Shown one piece after another: positions 34,625-44,506 of a DNA stretch of 64,000 nucleotides. The notes below the pieces were generated by a model, which saw only the letters and a list, made by a program, of their open reading frames with translations, did not search any database and was not told the DNA's origin. A program made the translations under genes and the position numbers. Within the stretch, counting starts at the first letter, position 1. Each line of letters starts with the position of its first letter. Source of the DNA: Aureispira sp. CCB-QB1 (lineage in GTDB: Bacteria > Bacteroidota > Bacteroidia > Chitinophagales > Saprospiraceae); the NCBI RefSeq assembly GCF_000724545.1, contig NZ_JHBV01000016.1:124001-188000 (forward strand), given 5' to 3'.

Positions 34625-36384
34625 ACAACAGCATTTTACGTATCCAACGACTCTTAAACATTTCCATTGTATTAATAACGGTCATCGTTATTTTAGGGTG
34701 TCTTGGTCTGTGGATCGTGAATTACGAAACATTAACAAGTTTTATTCTAAAAATGGTGCACAAAGAGTCTTGGCGCACCTATTTTGAGCAAGAAGTATTT
34801 CCCCCTAGCCGCTTCCATCTATTGCAATACTTGGTCCTGATACTAAGTCTATTTTGGGCTTTTATTGGTTATCGGCTTTATACTCAAACACAATACTTAG
34901 CAACGAGCTTTGCTTATTTTGGGCGACAATCCAAAAATATTCTTCATCGCCAGATTCAACAATTTGAAAAGCAAGAAACCTTTTTTTTCCTTTCCATTTT
35001 ATTGCTTTTTTCCCTCCGAGGAATCCTCCAAATATACCGTTACGAACTTCAATACGATGAAGCATGGACCTATAACCATTTCATTTCTAATGGCTTTTTT
35101 GTTTCCGCAATTAGCCCCAACAACAACCACATTCTCTATACCTTAATTGCTTGTTGGTTTGATTACTTGCCCTTTGAAGCCAAATATTGTTTGCGTTTTC
35201 CTGCTTATTTGGGAGGTATAGCTACCTGCATCCTTTTTTACGGTATGGTTCGAAGCTTATTAGGACAGCGGGAATGGGCATTAATCGCCTTAGCATGGTT
35301 TGCATTTTCACCAGCAATTTGCTTCTATTCTATGTACGCAAGAGGATATATCTTTCAGATATTTTTCACTATTTTGACGTTGTGGACAAGTTTAAAACTA
35401 AGCACTCCACGCACTTCGATTTCCTCGAATTACCTTTGGGGCGTATGGATTATTGCTAGTATTTTAGGATTTTACAGCGTTCCGACCTATGCCTACATTT
35501 GGCTGGTGATCAATTCATTTTTAGGCATTCATTTTTTCACCCAATCTGGTCAGTATAAAAAATGGTTAATAAGCTTATTGAGTGTTCTTTTGGTAACAAC
35601 TCTTTTATACTTTCCCTTTCTAATCACCAATGGTTTTAATACCCTGATTGCAGTTGCTTCTACTGAAGCCCCCCAAGGTGAACATTTTGTCTCTTATCAA
35701 GACAAAGTAGCCGATTGGATACTTTTTGGAGGAGGACGTGGCACCTCTGTCTATTGGTTTTGGCTGTTGTTAACCTGCTGCACCCTCTCTATATGGTGGA
35801 AAGCAACGGCTCAACGAATCAAAAGGACGATAGAACTGGTTATCCTTTTTTTACTATTTCCTTCCCTCTTGAACCTTTTGATAGGTACGCAACCTCCTTA
35901 TCGTGTTTGGTGTTTTTTGAGTATTGCGGTGGGACTATCTCTGGGAATAATAGGTTCTCATTATACCCAGAAACTAACATCCTCTGTTGTATTCATCCTA
36001 ATAGGTCTTAGTTTAAGCTTTTTTAGCATTTGGCGAACAGAAGTACACTATGCCATTCGTTGGAGTGCAACACTAGATCAAAATGTAAAAACAATATCAA
36101 ACGTACTCCTACAACATAATTTTTCTGAAGTTTATCTGTTTTCCAACTATGACAAGCCTTTATTGGAGTATTATTATTTAATAAAAGAAAAACGTTTAAA
36201 GGTATTTATGGAAGCTAAAGCCAGTAAAAACCATGCTCCGTTTATCAATACTCGTCTTTATCCTGTTGTCTTATGGGACAAAGAAGATCGAGTGGCATCT
36301 TTAGAGGAAAAACAGTGGTTAGAGCAATACTACCCTATCACTTTGTACGAAGATGCCCGTGTTGCCTTGCGAAAACCTCTATAA
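34621..36384 (+). CDS. multi-pass membrane protein, GT-C (GT39-like) glycosyltransferase
   Basis: 587 residues from a GTG start at 34621 that overlaps the previous stop. About 11-13 hydrophobic helices. The first large periplasmic-type loop carries LQYDEAWTYNHF (Asp146-Glu147), the acidic pair typical of GT-C enzymes, with NNNHILYTLI after it. The C-terminal ~90 residues form a soluble domain. GT-C enzymes transfer sugar from polyprenyl-phosphate carriers to protein or glycolipid acceptors on the outer face of the inner membrane. Family assignment is by topology and the DE motif. Linkage to the six coiled-coil genes is by overlap only. Confidence 0.82.
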   Translation: MNNSILRIQRLLNISIVLITVIVILGCLGLWIVNYETLTSFILKMVHKESWRTYFEQEVFPPSRFHLLQYLVLILSLFWAFIGYRLYTQTQYLATSFAYFGRQSKNILHRQIQQFEKQETFFFLSILLLFSLRGILQIYRYELQYDEAWTYNHFISNGFFVSAISPNNNHILYTLIACWFDYLPFEAKYCLRFPAYLGGIATCILFYGMVRSLLGQREWALIALAWFAFSPAICFYSMYARGYIFQIFFTILTLWTSLKLSTPRTSISSNYLWGVWIIASILGFYSVPTYAYIWLVINSFLGIHFFTQSGQYKKWLISLLSVLLVTTLLYFPFLITNGFNTLIAVASTEAPQGEHFVSYQDKVADWILFGGGRGTSVYWFWLLLTCCTLSIWWKATAQRIKRTIELVILFLLFPSLLNLLIGTQPPYRVWCFLSIAVGLSLGIIGSHYTQKLTSSVVFILIGLSLSFFSIWRTEVHYAIRWSATLDQNVKTISNVLLQHNFSEVYLFSNYDKPLLEYYYLIKEKRLKVFMEAKASKNHAPFINTRLYPVVLWDKEDRVASLEEKQWLEQYYPITLYEDARVALRKPL

Positions 36385-36403
36385 TACCAAGCTTCTCTTC
36401 TTG

Positions 36404-37378
36404 TTAACTGACATCTTTAAACCTCAAAGCACGAACAGCACGTTCAAAGGCATTCATATTCGGCTCAACATCCTTGGCACAGGTTCCTATAAACAATAAA
36501 GAAGATTCTTCCCCCAAAATAATAGTTTGATACAAGTAAGAAACTTGACCTTCCATTTCTATCGTAGCTTTGAGTACTAGGGCAGTTTGGTCCGCTAATT
36601 CAAGTTCTGTGATTTCTTCAGATAAGAATGTCGCTCTCTGTTGAGTTTCATAACGCTGAATTAATTCATTGGTATAATTTTGAGCGGCATCTTTAGACAT
36701 AAAAGGCAATGGAGCAATTGTTATTCCTGGAACTTCCTTATGCTCTATGGTATCTGCCGCACCATTCGGACTAAAGATAAACATGGTATTTATCTTAGTA
36801 TTGAATTCAAAATCAAAACTATCTTTATTAAAAGTAAAATTCGCTAATTCAAAGGGATCTAATTCAAACGCTTCGTCATAAAAAACAGTTCTTATAATCT
36901 GAATCAACTCCTCCTTGCCTTCTGCATCAGAGTTTTTGCATACGCCCACCATCGATGCCACAACAGTTTCATTTCCAAACCAAATACCAAGTTTGGTTTC
37001 TCCTGGATATTTAGACGGACCTTCAAAGTAGATTGCATCGTAGTTATTGACCTTTATTTCTTGATAAACATCTACTTGTGCTCCTTGCGCTTCAATCGCT
37101 TCTCTTGACAGATTAGCTTTTGCTTCTTCAAAAGAAGCGGGCATTTCCATGACTTGAAAATACAACTTTTCTTTCTTCTGATATCGGGCTAACTCTTCCA
37201 CATGCTCATATTCTTCAGGAGCAACAACCCATACTTTTGTTCCTGCTACTCGAATATGTTGTTTGGTTTTAGACGTTTGAATGGATGTAAAATCCTCTCT
37301 CTTGGGCTCCGTACAAGAAAAAAAGATATTGAATAATAAGAATGGTAATAATAATTGAATGGTTTTAGGCAGCTTCAT
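36404..37378 (-). CDS. lipoprotein of unknown function
   Basis: 324 residues. The lipoprotein signal ends NIFFSC (Cys22). The mature region looks like two similar halves of ~130 residues, each with an IxVAGTKVWVVAPEEYE-like or VPGITIAPLPFM-like strand, a helix and an IIRTVFYD or RAVRALRF end. This could be a duplicated PsbP/Mog1-like fold, which is inferred. No catalytic motif is seen. It is 55 bases downstream of the epimerase gene on the same strand and may belong to that transcript. Confidence 0.7.
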   Translation of the reverse strand: MKLPKTIQLLLPFLLFNIFFSCTEPKREDFTSIQTSKTKQHIRVAGTKVWVVAPEEYEHVEELARYQKKEKLYFQVMEMPASFEEAKANLSREAIEAQGAQVDVYQEIKVNNYDAIYFEGPSKYPGETKLGIWFGNETVVASMVGVCKNSDAEGKEELIQIIRTVFYDEAFELDPFELANFTFNKDSFDFEFNTKINTMFIFSPNGAADTIEHKEVPGITIAPLPFMSKDAAQNYTNELIQRYETQQRATFLSEEITELELADQTALVLKATIEMEGQVSYLYQTIILGEESSLLFIGTCAKDVEPNMNAFERAVRALRFKDVS

Positions 37379-37433
37379 TTTTAATCAGTTCTCAATATTT
37401 ATAATTCGATACCATCACAAGATAAATCTATTT

Positions 37434-38435
37434 TTAGGAATTAGGAAACAGCACCTTTATTTCATCTATACTACCCTTACGCATTTTTTTAGCCTCCAAG
37501 TAATACAAAAAAGTTTCTAACGATGTTTTTTGAGGAATATAACCAAACTCTTCCTTCAACTTTCTATTATCTAGAACGGGTCGATACTGAATGAATAAAA
37601 TCTGATCGGGACCATACTTCGTCCAGCCCAATCGACGCCCCATCTTCAATCCCAACCTTAACCAACGGGCAGGAATTGCCCAATAGGGCTTGCCTAAAAT
37701 TTTTGCTAAATCAGCATTTGTAATAGCTCCATCACCCGCTAAATTATAAATACCCGTTTGAGTAGAAAAAACAGCTTTGTGCATACAAGTTGCTACATCC
37801 TCATCCCATACGAAGACATAAGGACTAAGGTGGTTCTTGATCCCCAATATTCGTTTCTTATCAAAAAGATTGGTAATCAAATTTTGAGTACTTGCGCCCA
37901 AAATCGTACAAACCCTAAATACGACCTGTTCCAAATTGGGGTGTCGCTGCCTATATTCTGCTAACATTGCTTCTACTTGCCTTTTGTGAGCAGAATAGGC
38001 AAAAATTTCATTGCCTCGAAGGGGATCACTTTCTTTTAGCCAACTAGGATTATCGGCATGATAACCATATGCCGCACCACTCGAACTAATAACAATTCGT
38101 TGAGCACCAACTTTTAGACAGGCATCTAAAATATTTTGAGTTCCCAAAACATCTACTTCGTATTGAAATGCTCTAGAACTAGCTTGAGAATCAATAATTG
38201 CAGCCAAGTGAATAACACTAGTAATCTTTGTTGTCGCCAAATGTTTCCAGAGATCTTTGTCCCTAATATCTGCTTGAATATACACAACACCTTTCAACCG
38301 TTGTTTAGGATTAGCTTCTTTGACATCCATTGCAACCAATGCCTCTATGTTCCCTTTCTTTAAATCACTGTGAAGACGCTTTAATACAATCTGACCTAGA
38401 TAGCCCAAAGCCCCTGTGATAAGTATTCGCTGCAT
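37434..38435 (-). CDS. NAD-dependent epimerase/dehydratase (extended SDR)
   Basis: 333 residues. GxxGxxG at Gly8, Gly11 and Gly14 (ITGALGYLGQ), Asp37 after beta-2 for NAD, ADIRD at ~55-59, catalytic Ser118/119 (ISSSGAAYG) and YSAHK with Tyr147/Lys151. The substrate could be a nucleotide sugar or a sterol/lipid-like alcohol. It is the third gene of a tight minus-strand unit (11-13 base gaps) with a BASS transporter and a flavin monooxygenase, which points away from cell-wall sugar synthesis. Confidence 0.87.
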   Translation of the reverse strand: MQRILITGALGYLGQIVLKRLHSDLKKGNIEALVAMDVKEANPKQRLKGVVYIQADIRDKDLWKHLATTKITSVIHLAAIIDSQASSRAFQYEVDVLGTQNILDACLKVGAQRIVISSSGAAYGYHADNPSWLKESDPLRGNEIFAYSAHKRQVEAMLAEYRQRHPNLEQVVFRVCTILGASTQNLITNLFDKKRILGIKNHLSPYVFVWDEDVATCMHKAVFSTQTGIYNLAGDGAITNADLAKILGKPYWAIPARWLRLGLKMGRRLGWTKYGPDQILFIQYRPVLDNRKLKEEFGYIPQKTSLETFLYYLEAKKMRKGSIDEIKVLFPNS

Positions 38436-38446
38436 CTTATTCTTAT

Positions 38447-39397
38447 TTAGTTTGTTTGATTTAATCTAGTTAATGCGTCCAATTCCTTCCTCGATTTTCT
38501 TTGCCAATACCATGCTAGCGTCAAGCCTGAAATCATATGCCATACGCCCCACCATGCTACAATAATTCCCATTCCTCCAAGATGCTCAAAATATTGAAAA
38601 AACAAAATTAGCCCCAAACCAGAATTTTGAATACCAACTTCTAACGATACTGTTTTACTATCATCGTGACTTAATCCTGCACCTTTAGCGCCCCAATACC
38701 CCAATGTCAACGCCAAGCTATTCTGTATAAAAACAACAATAGCAAATGTTCCAATATAGTTGATAAAGGTTTCAAAATTAGCCAATAAAGCGCCAATGAT
38801 TAGAACGACAAAAAATAGAATAGAAAAATACTTCATTGGCTTTTTGATACGGCTTGCCAACTCTTTTTTATAATGAGCGATGAGCATTCCCACCGTTAAC
38901 GGGATGCCCAGCAACAATGTAATGGTCATTAACATATCCAACGGATCAATAGACAATTCTGATAACAACGTATGGGTACTTGGAAGTAAGGCACCCCAAA
39001 AAGAAAAATTAAACGGAGTCATTATCAAAGCTGCTATGGTAGAAATAGCAGACATGCTTACAGATAGAGCTGTATTGCCTTTTGCTAAATGTGTAAAGAA
39101 ATTAGACATATTTCCTCCAGGGCAAGCTGCCAGCAGTAACATCCCCAAAGCCACACTTGGATAGAAGATTGTTGGAGCAAATTGACTCGTTCCCCATATC
39201 ATTAAAAACGTTAGTGCAGGAAAAGCGACAAACTGCAAACTCAAACCGATTAACACTGCTTTGGGATTCTTTAGAACACGTTTAAAATCGATCACCTTAA
39301 TATCAAGTGCCACTCCAAATATAATAAAACCCAAAACGAGTTTTAATATAAATTGTGTGTTGTCATCAAAGGTTATTTGTACGCTATCAATCCCCAT
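38447..39397 (-). CDS. bile acid:sodium symporter (BASS) family transporter
   Basis: 316 residues with about nine or ten TM helices. The family motif AACPGGNMSNFFTHLAKGNT and the following LSVSMSAISTIAALIMTPF are clear, as is the EVGIQNSGLGL segment of the second half. Members are sodium-coupled importers of bile acids, sulfated steroids, pantoate, pyruvate or similar organic acids. The start lies 13 bases from the stop of the upstream monooxygenase gene, so the genes are co-transcribed. Confidence 0.92.
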   Translation of the reverse strand: MGIDSVQITFDDNTQFILKLVLGFIIFGVALDIKVIDFKRVLKNPKAVLIGLSLQFVAFPALTFLMIWGTSQFAPTIFYPSVALGMLLLAACPGGNMSNFFTHLAKGNTALSVSMSAISTIAALIMTPFNFSFWGALLPSTHTLLSELSIDPLDMLMTITLLLGIPLTVGMLIAHYKKELASRIKKPMKYFSILFFVVLIIGALLANFETFINYIGTFAIVVFIQNSLALTLGYWGAKGAGLSHDDSKTVSLEVGIQNSGLGLILFFQYFEHLGGMGIIVAWWGVWHMISGLTLAWYWQRKSRKELDALTRLNQTN

Positions 39398-39410
39398 ACA
39401 TTTTTAATTT

Positions 39411-40745
39411 CTATCCTTTTTGTAATGCTTTTGTTTCTTTATTCACCAAATTTCTATAGGTATCTTTATGGACATAAAAAGACATCCGTTCTAATTTTAA
39501 GTAGTTGTACCCTCCACTCAAATCGGGCTGTTTGCCACGCTTCTTCTTTTTAAACGCCAAAGCTTTAGAACTTTTCTCTTCCATTCCTTTGATATAATGT
39601 GCCATTAGACGAGCTTGCTCATAACGCCCTTCCCACCCCAAACCTGTTGCTTCGATCATTCCTAACACAAACAAATTATCATACTCTGGATGAAAAATCT
39701 TAAGGTAAAGCTCTGGTGCCATTCCCGACCAGTTAAGGTGTTTTTTATCAATAAAAGGATAATGCAACTTATAACCTGTTGCCAACACAATTAAATCATA
39801 TTGCTCCGAATGCCCATCTTTAAAATAAACCTCCTTGTTCTTCATATAATCAATATCCTTCTGCACCTTTACATCCCCTTGACCAATGTGATGCAAAATC
39901 AAGGTATTCACGACAGGATGAGATTCGTACATCTTATAAGTTGGTTTTGGAAACCCAAATCGTTCAGGATCTCCTGTAAACCACTTTAGCAATTTATTAT
40001 CAAACGATTGTTTTAACCGACGAGGAAGCTTGATTTTTCCTCCAATGGTATCCGAAGGTTTCCCAAACACATATTTAGGGACAAAATAATACCCTCTACG
40101 TACACTAATATCTATCTTATCTGCGTAATGTACCGCATCTACTACGATATCGCAACCACTATTACCCGCCCCAATGACCAACACATTTTTTCCTTTGAAT
40201 ATAGAAGCTTTTTTATAAGCTGCCGAATGCATCATTTCTCCCGTGTAGTTGCCCTTAAATGTTGGGACATTCGGCTCAGACAAAGTTCCATTGGCCAAGA
40301 TAACGCCTTTGTATTGGTACGTCTTGCTTCCCCATTCAGGATTGCTCAATGTGATCGCCCATTGCGCTCCATTTTTTTCTACTCGCTCTACTTTGGTATG
40401 AAAATAATAATGATCGTATAGTTTAAAATGGGTAGCATAGTCTATAAAATACTGACGCATTAATTGATGGCTCGGATAATCAGGTGTACCTTCTGGCATG
40501 GGGAAATCTAAAAACTGAGTGGTTGTTTTAGACGAAATCAAATGCGCAGATTCATACATGGTACTTCGTGGGTTGGTAATATTCCACAAGCCTCCAAAAT
40601 CATTGCCCATTTCAAAACCATCAAAAGCAATTCCTAACTCCTTTAAAGCCTTTGCACCAGACAAGCCTGCTGGTCCCCCTCCAATAATAGCATATTTTTC
40701 TTCTGTTTGCTGTGGGTATGCTGATCGTTTTTTAGAATTTCCCAT
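39411..40745 (-). CDS. flavin-containing monooxygenase (FMO-like, class B)
   Basis: 444 residues. FAD-binding GxGxxG (AIIGGGPAGLSGAKAL, ~20-35), the FxGxxxHxxx-type fingerprint FKGNYTGEMMHSAAYK, and the NADPH-binding VIGAGNSGCDIV. C-terminal ATG motif IVLATGYKLHYPF. Such enzymes oxygenate N- or S-containing compounds or perform Baeyer-Villiger reactions. First gene of the FMO-BASS-epimerase unit. The C-terminal ~60 residues are basic (KKKKRGKQPD). The substrate is unknown. Confidence 0.9.
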   Translation of the reverse strand: MGNSKKRSAYPQQTEEKYAIIGGGPAGLSGAKALKELGIAFDGFEMGNDFGGLWNITNPRSTMYESAHLISSKTTTQFLDFPMPEGTPDYPSHQLMRQYFIDYATHFKLYDHYYFHTKVERVEKNGAQWAITLSNPEWGSKTYQYKGVILANGTLSEPNVPTFKGNYTGEMMHSAAYKKASIFKGKNVLVIGAGNSGCDIVVDAVHYADKIDISVRRGYYFVPKYVFGKPSDTIGGKIKLPRRLKQSFDNKLLKWFTGDPERFGFPKPTYKMYESHPVVNTLILHHIGQGDVKVQKDIDYMKNKEVYFKDGHSEQYDLIVLATGYKLHYPFIDKKHLNWSGMAPELYLKIFHPEYDNLFVLGMIEATGLGWEGRYEQARLMAHYIKGMEEKSSKALAFKKKKRGKQPDLSGGYNYLKLERMSFYVHKDTYRNLVNKETKALQKG

Positions 40746-41082
40746 TGTTGGTTGATTTTTGTATGGTCAATAGTATGAATGCCGACTATACAAATTACGG
40801 TTAAAACGATTGCTTTTTCATCCGTATACTGTATCAACAATAAGCTCAAATTACATTTCTAACTTACCCAATTCAGAGCTAGAGTTCTTATATTAAGCAC
40901 TAAATCAAGCATAAAATATAGCTTACCTCCCAAACCACCAACCAAGTCCATTCACTATTAAATGGCTATACTAAATAGCTACAACATTATTTCAAAATTC
41001 TTAAAGGTGCATAAGCTTTATACAATCCATAGGAATAGCTTAAGTTACTCCAATAGATTACTATAAATAAAAACTTACATTT
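40746..41082. other. intergenic region between the FMO and amidase genes
   Basis: About 335 AT-rich bases. No hairpin, repeat module or clear promoter is recognised. Confidence 0.4.
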
Positions 41083-42513
41083 CTAACTTTTAATAGAATG
41101 GTTTGCTTGAATTATTTTTGTCCAATCCATCAATCCACCTTTTTCTTCTATTTCCCATGCTAATTCTAATAATTGGCGATCATCGCCCAATTTTCCAGCC
41201 AACTGCACCCCCAAAGGCAAGCCATTTTTACATTGTCCCATTGGCAAAGAAATGGCAGGGGCTCCTGTTACATTCTGAAACGTTGTATAATTTACATATT
41301 GGCTCAGTTTTTCTATACTAGCAAAGAAGTTGTTCTCTGGGCTAAAATACCCAATCTCAGGTACAGGATGGGACAAGACAGGACTCAGCAAGACATCGTA
41401 TTGATCATATAGACTATTATAATAATTCGTAAATTTTTTCAAACGTTTAATACTCTTAGCAGTGCTAAACATCACTTTAGGATAAACCTTTGCCATTTGA
41501 GTTGTAAAAACCTCCAATTTCGAATTATTAAAACCTATTCCATAAGAAACCTTTCCAAATCGATACAGCATATAGGTAATAAAACTCCAATAAGCCAAGA
41601 AATCAATTTTGGTTTCTTGTGTAAATGGATTTGAAATTAACTCTACCTGATGCCCCAAACTTTCACAAAATCTTCCTGCCGATAAAGTAACATCATCGAC
41701 TTCTGGATGGCTTTTGATTTGGGTTGGTGTTTCTGTAAAGACACCTATTTTTAATCGCTTTTGAAGCGGGCGATCAATCCAGCCAATCTTAGGCAATTGA
41801 GGATTGGCATAATAAGTTTCAGCTGCTGCATAGTAATTAGCAGAGTCTCGAACTGTTCTAGAAACAATTCCTTGACAAACAATATCAATAGGCAACATAG
41901 AAGTAGGCGATTCCATATCTCGCCCTCTACTTGGTTTTAGCCCAACAAGCCCACAACAAGCAGCAGGAATTCGAATAGAGCCGCCACCATCTGCGGCATG
42001 TGCAAACGGTACAATTCCAGATGCGACTAAAGCTCCTGCTCCTCCAGACGAACCTCCTGTCGAATAACTTAAGTGGATTGGATTAAGTGTTGTTCCTTGC
42101 TGTAAGGTTTCTACTGCTGGCAAAAGTCCAAATTCCGAAGTACTTGATTTACCTAAAACAACACATCCAGTAGATAATACCTGTTGAGTATTTTTTTCAT
42201 TTTTTTTCTGAGGTACCGCAGGTACTCCCAAAGAGCCATGTAAGGTTGGTAAACCTTCTACATGTGTCAAATCTTTGATAAAAGTAGGCACTCCTTTAAA
42301 ATAAGCATCCTTCTCTTCTTTTTGAACAACAGGCTTTTCAAAACAATCCGTTACAATTGCATTGAGCGTTGGATTTAGTGCTTGGGCACGTTCTATAACA
42401 CAATGAACCGCTTCTTTAGAACTAATGGCACCTTTCTTAATTTGCTCGGCTATTTCTGTAGCATCCATTGTTCCTAAAATACCAATATCAAAAGCATGCA
42501 TTTTCTGTTTCAT
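41083..42513 (-). CDS. amidase signature family enzyme
   Basis: 476 residues. The Ser-cisSer-Lys triad is visible: Lys80 (TFIKDLTH), cis-Ser155 in [16 protein letters not shown], and nucleophile Ser179 in [10 protein letters not shown]. The length is normal for the family, which hydrolyses amide bonds (fatty amides, small amides) and includes GatA. It is probably not GatA, because no gatB or gatC is nearby and the C-terminal half differs. No signal peptide, so cytoplasmic. It is transcribed alone. Confidence 0.92.
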   Translation of the reverse strand: MKQKMHAFDIGILGTMDATEIAEQIKKGAISSKEAVHCVIERAQALNPTLNAIVTDCFEKPVVQKEEKDAYFKGVPTFIKDLTHVEGLPTLHGSLGVPAVPQKKNEKNTQQVLSTGCVVLGKSSTSEFGLLPAVETLQQGTTLNPIHLSYSTGGSSGGAGALVASGIVPFAHAADGGGSIRIPAACCGLVGLKPSRGRDMESPTSMLPIDIVCQGIVSRTVRDSANYYAAAETYYANPQLPKIGWIDRPLQKRLKIGVFTETPTQIKSHPEVDDVTLSAGRFCESLGHQVELISNPFTQETKIDFLAYWSFITYMLYRFGKVSYGIGFNNSKLEVFTTQMAKVYPKVMFSTAKSIKRLKKFTNYYNSLYDQYDVLLSPVLSHPVPEIGYFSPENNFFASIEKLSQYVNYTTFQNVTGAPAISLPMGQCKNGLPLGVQLAGKLGDDRQLLELAWEIEEKGGLMDWTKIIQANHSIKS

Positions 42514-43064
42514 AAGATTGTTTTGTTGTTGTTGAGTGGAGATGATTACATCTTAAACATGTCTATTTAAGTACTTGCCCCTATTGAACCAATAGAATTA
42601 ACGATTAATATAGGTAGAGACTCTTTATACCTACGCCATCTAGTCAAAACAATCTATTAAATTATCATCACTATTCTATCAAATAATTCAATTTAATCAA
42701 AAAATTAAAATTTTATTCTAAAAAAATGAACAATACTGTTTTTTTAGTGTTAAAATAGTAGTTGGTCTTCTAAGCGATACCTTCTCAATAATTTCTATCT
42801 AAATTATTGTCTCTCTCTACTAGAACTTCCTTTCTTCAGTTGACGGTATCCCTTGCTGGTAATCTAAATTTTGCTTATCCCACTAAACATCATTGATGAA
42901 CTATACCAAACATCAATACTACGTTGATTTGCTTTGTTACTCCCTATGGTACGATTGCGTGACTTCAACGAACTATTGACGAAATATAGTTCAAGCATTT
43001 TATTCAATTTGTCTTTTATCAATGATAAGATGACTGACACATTCTTTAATTAAAAAACATAATT
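42514..43064. other. intergenic region with repeat G
   Basis: About 550 bases between divergent genes. The first 400 are AT-rich without recognised features. A dispersed-repeat copy occupies 42917-42978. Confidence 0.5.
42917..42978 (+). repeat. dispersed intergenic repeat, copy G
   Basis: TACTACGTTGA, then GCTTTGTTACTCCCTATGG (shared exactly with copy A), then GTGACTTCAACGAACTATTG. It is a shortened copy of element A with a damaged left end. Confidence 0.8.
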
Positions 43065-43520
43065 ATGAAATTTCTATTATCAATAGCCATATTAATATTC
43101 ACGTTTAGCTCGGTCTTTGCCATAGATGCACCTACTCAAGAAGATAAAATGGTAGCTGTTATTCTTATAATGGACGACGGAGAGGATGATCAACAAGTTG
43201 TGGCAACTCTATACACCTCTTTAATGGCAGCTGAAAAAGTTGCTAAGGTATTAGACATCGAAATGCAGGCAGAAGACGAAGTCAACGATGATGTATTCGT
43301 TTTTGCATTAAAATCAGAGGAACAAAAAAATCTGACCATGAAGATGTTTGATGAAGAAGGGTATCAACTGGCTGCCAATCGTAATATACAAGTCCAAGAC
43401 GGCAACAATTATAATGCGTTAAATGTAAAAACGCTAGAGGACGGAACCTATCAATTTATATTAATGGATGAAAATGGTGCAGAAAAGAAAAAAACAATAA
43501 CTATTAATCGAAATAAATAG
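43065..43520 (+). CDS. small exported protein, unknown function
   Basis: 151 residues. Signal peptide MKFLLSIAILIFTFSSVFA. The mature part is acidic (DDGEDDQQ, EDEVNDDVF) and beta-rich, ending with a YNALNVKTLEDGTYQFILMD strand pair that resembles the end of secreted Ig-like/T9SS-associated domains, but it is too short to call. It is followed by a strong terminator, so monocistronic. Confidence 0.72.
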   Translation: MKFLLSIAILIFTFSSVFAIDAPTQEDKMVAVILIMDDGEDDQQVVATLYTSLMAAEKVAKVLDIEMQAEDEVNDDVFVFALKSEEQKNLTMKMFDEEGYQLAANRNIQVQDGNNYNALNVKTLEDGTYQFILMDENGAEKKKTITINRNK

Positions 43521-43587
43521 TTGCTACATCATGTAGCAAATTAATGTGCTATATCTATAATCAATAGATTAATCTATTGTCCTCTAG

Positions 43588-43622
43588 AAGCGCTACACCT
43601 CAATGGTGTAGCGCTTTTTTTT
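43588..43622 (+). terminator. strong intrinsic terminator
   Basis: Perfect 12-bp stem AAGCGCTACACC (43588-43599) and GGTGTAGCGCTT (43605-43616), a 5-base loop, then eight T. A smaller hairpin (TTGCTACAT/ATGTAGCAA, 43521-43539) lies just after the stop codon. Confidence 0.93.
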
Positions 43623-43827
43623 GGTTTTAATTAAAATTATTATTATATTATAATACCTGAACCGTTTCTATTTTTTTGTTCAAAAATGAAAACAAATTCT
43701 AAAAAAACAAAACATATAAAAAACAGTAATCCAAAGATTTAAAAACATGGTCTATTTTTTTCGCCTCTAAGTTTAGCCAAACTTAGTATCGCGCGCCACA
43801 TTTGCTATCATAATTAAATGGGAAACA

Positions 43828-44361
43828 ATGCTACATAAAAACATCCTACTATCATTCTTATTTTTATTCATTACGTTTCAATACAGCTTTTCTCAAAGTC
43901 ACGTTTCTCAGTACTTGCACCAAATACTAGCAACAGAGCAAGATCCTGAAACCCCTCCTTCTACTATGTATTTAAAACTCCATACATCAAGAGTTGAAAT
44001 TCAACAAATGAAGGGAACACGCTTGATGGTAACAGGAAAAGTTTTGCTGGGTATTCCAAATGTTTTTTTTCTAGACGTTTTAATTGAAAAAGGACGCTAC
44101 GAATTATTTCTTTCTGCGGATGGTGGAAGCGGTCTCCGTTTGGAGGACAAATCTAGGCAACCAATGATACTTCAAGGCGAACAATGTAGAGAAGAAGTTT
44201 CTTATGTTATTTATATTCCTGAAACAGTAACAACCGTTGCTTTTGAAGATGCCGTCACAGGAGAGACAAGGGTACTTCCTATCAAGAAAAGAGAACAACC
44301 GCTTGCTTCTTCGGCACCTCCAGCTAGTGCTGCTCCTCAAGTTTTCATAAAAGATAAATAA
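43828..44361 (+). CDS. exported protein, unknown function
   Basis: 177 residues. Signal peptide MLHKNILLSFLFLFITFQYSFSQ. The mature region has short beta-strands (VEIQQMKGTRLMVTGKVLLG, then VIYIPETVTTVAFEDAVTGE) and a low-complexity Ala/Pro/Ser C-terminus (SSAPPASAAPQ). No family is recognised. It is convergent with the 1177-residue gene; an imperfect hairpin (AATAAAGAAT/ATTCTTTATT, 44357-44400) between them may be the terminator. Confidence 0.68.
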   Translation: MLHKNILLSFLFLFITFQYSFSQSHVSQYLHQILATEQDPETPPSTMYLKLHTSRVEIQQMKGTRLMVTGKVLLGIPNVFFLDVLIEKGRYELFLSADGGSGLRLEDKSRQPMILQGEQCREEVSYVIYIPETVTTVAFEDAVTGETRVLPIKKREQPLASSAPPASAAPQVFIKDK

Positions 44362-44415
44362 AGAATAAGCCGTATGTTGCACAATGATACATTCTTTATT
44401 CCTATTTTATCAATT

Positions 44416-44500
44416 AGTATTAGCTACGCTCGTGCGATCACAAAATTATTCATATTAGCTTGATAATTAATAAAATTCAGCTACACTACTATTCATTGCA
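44416..44500. repeat. dispersed intergenic repeat, fragment H
   Basis: TAGTATTAGCTACGCTCGTG, then ATATTAGCTTGATAATTAA (shared with F2), then CAGCTACACTACTATTCATT. It is degenerate but keeps the module order. Confidence 0.6.
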
Positions 44501-44506
44501 CTATTT

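Noticed and set aside
44104-44382. Minus-strand frame of 92 codons inside the exported protein gene
   Set aside because: Cys/Arg/Ser-rich composition typical of an antisense frame; the plus-strand protein has a clear signal peptide.
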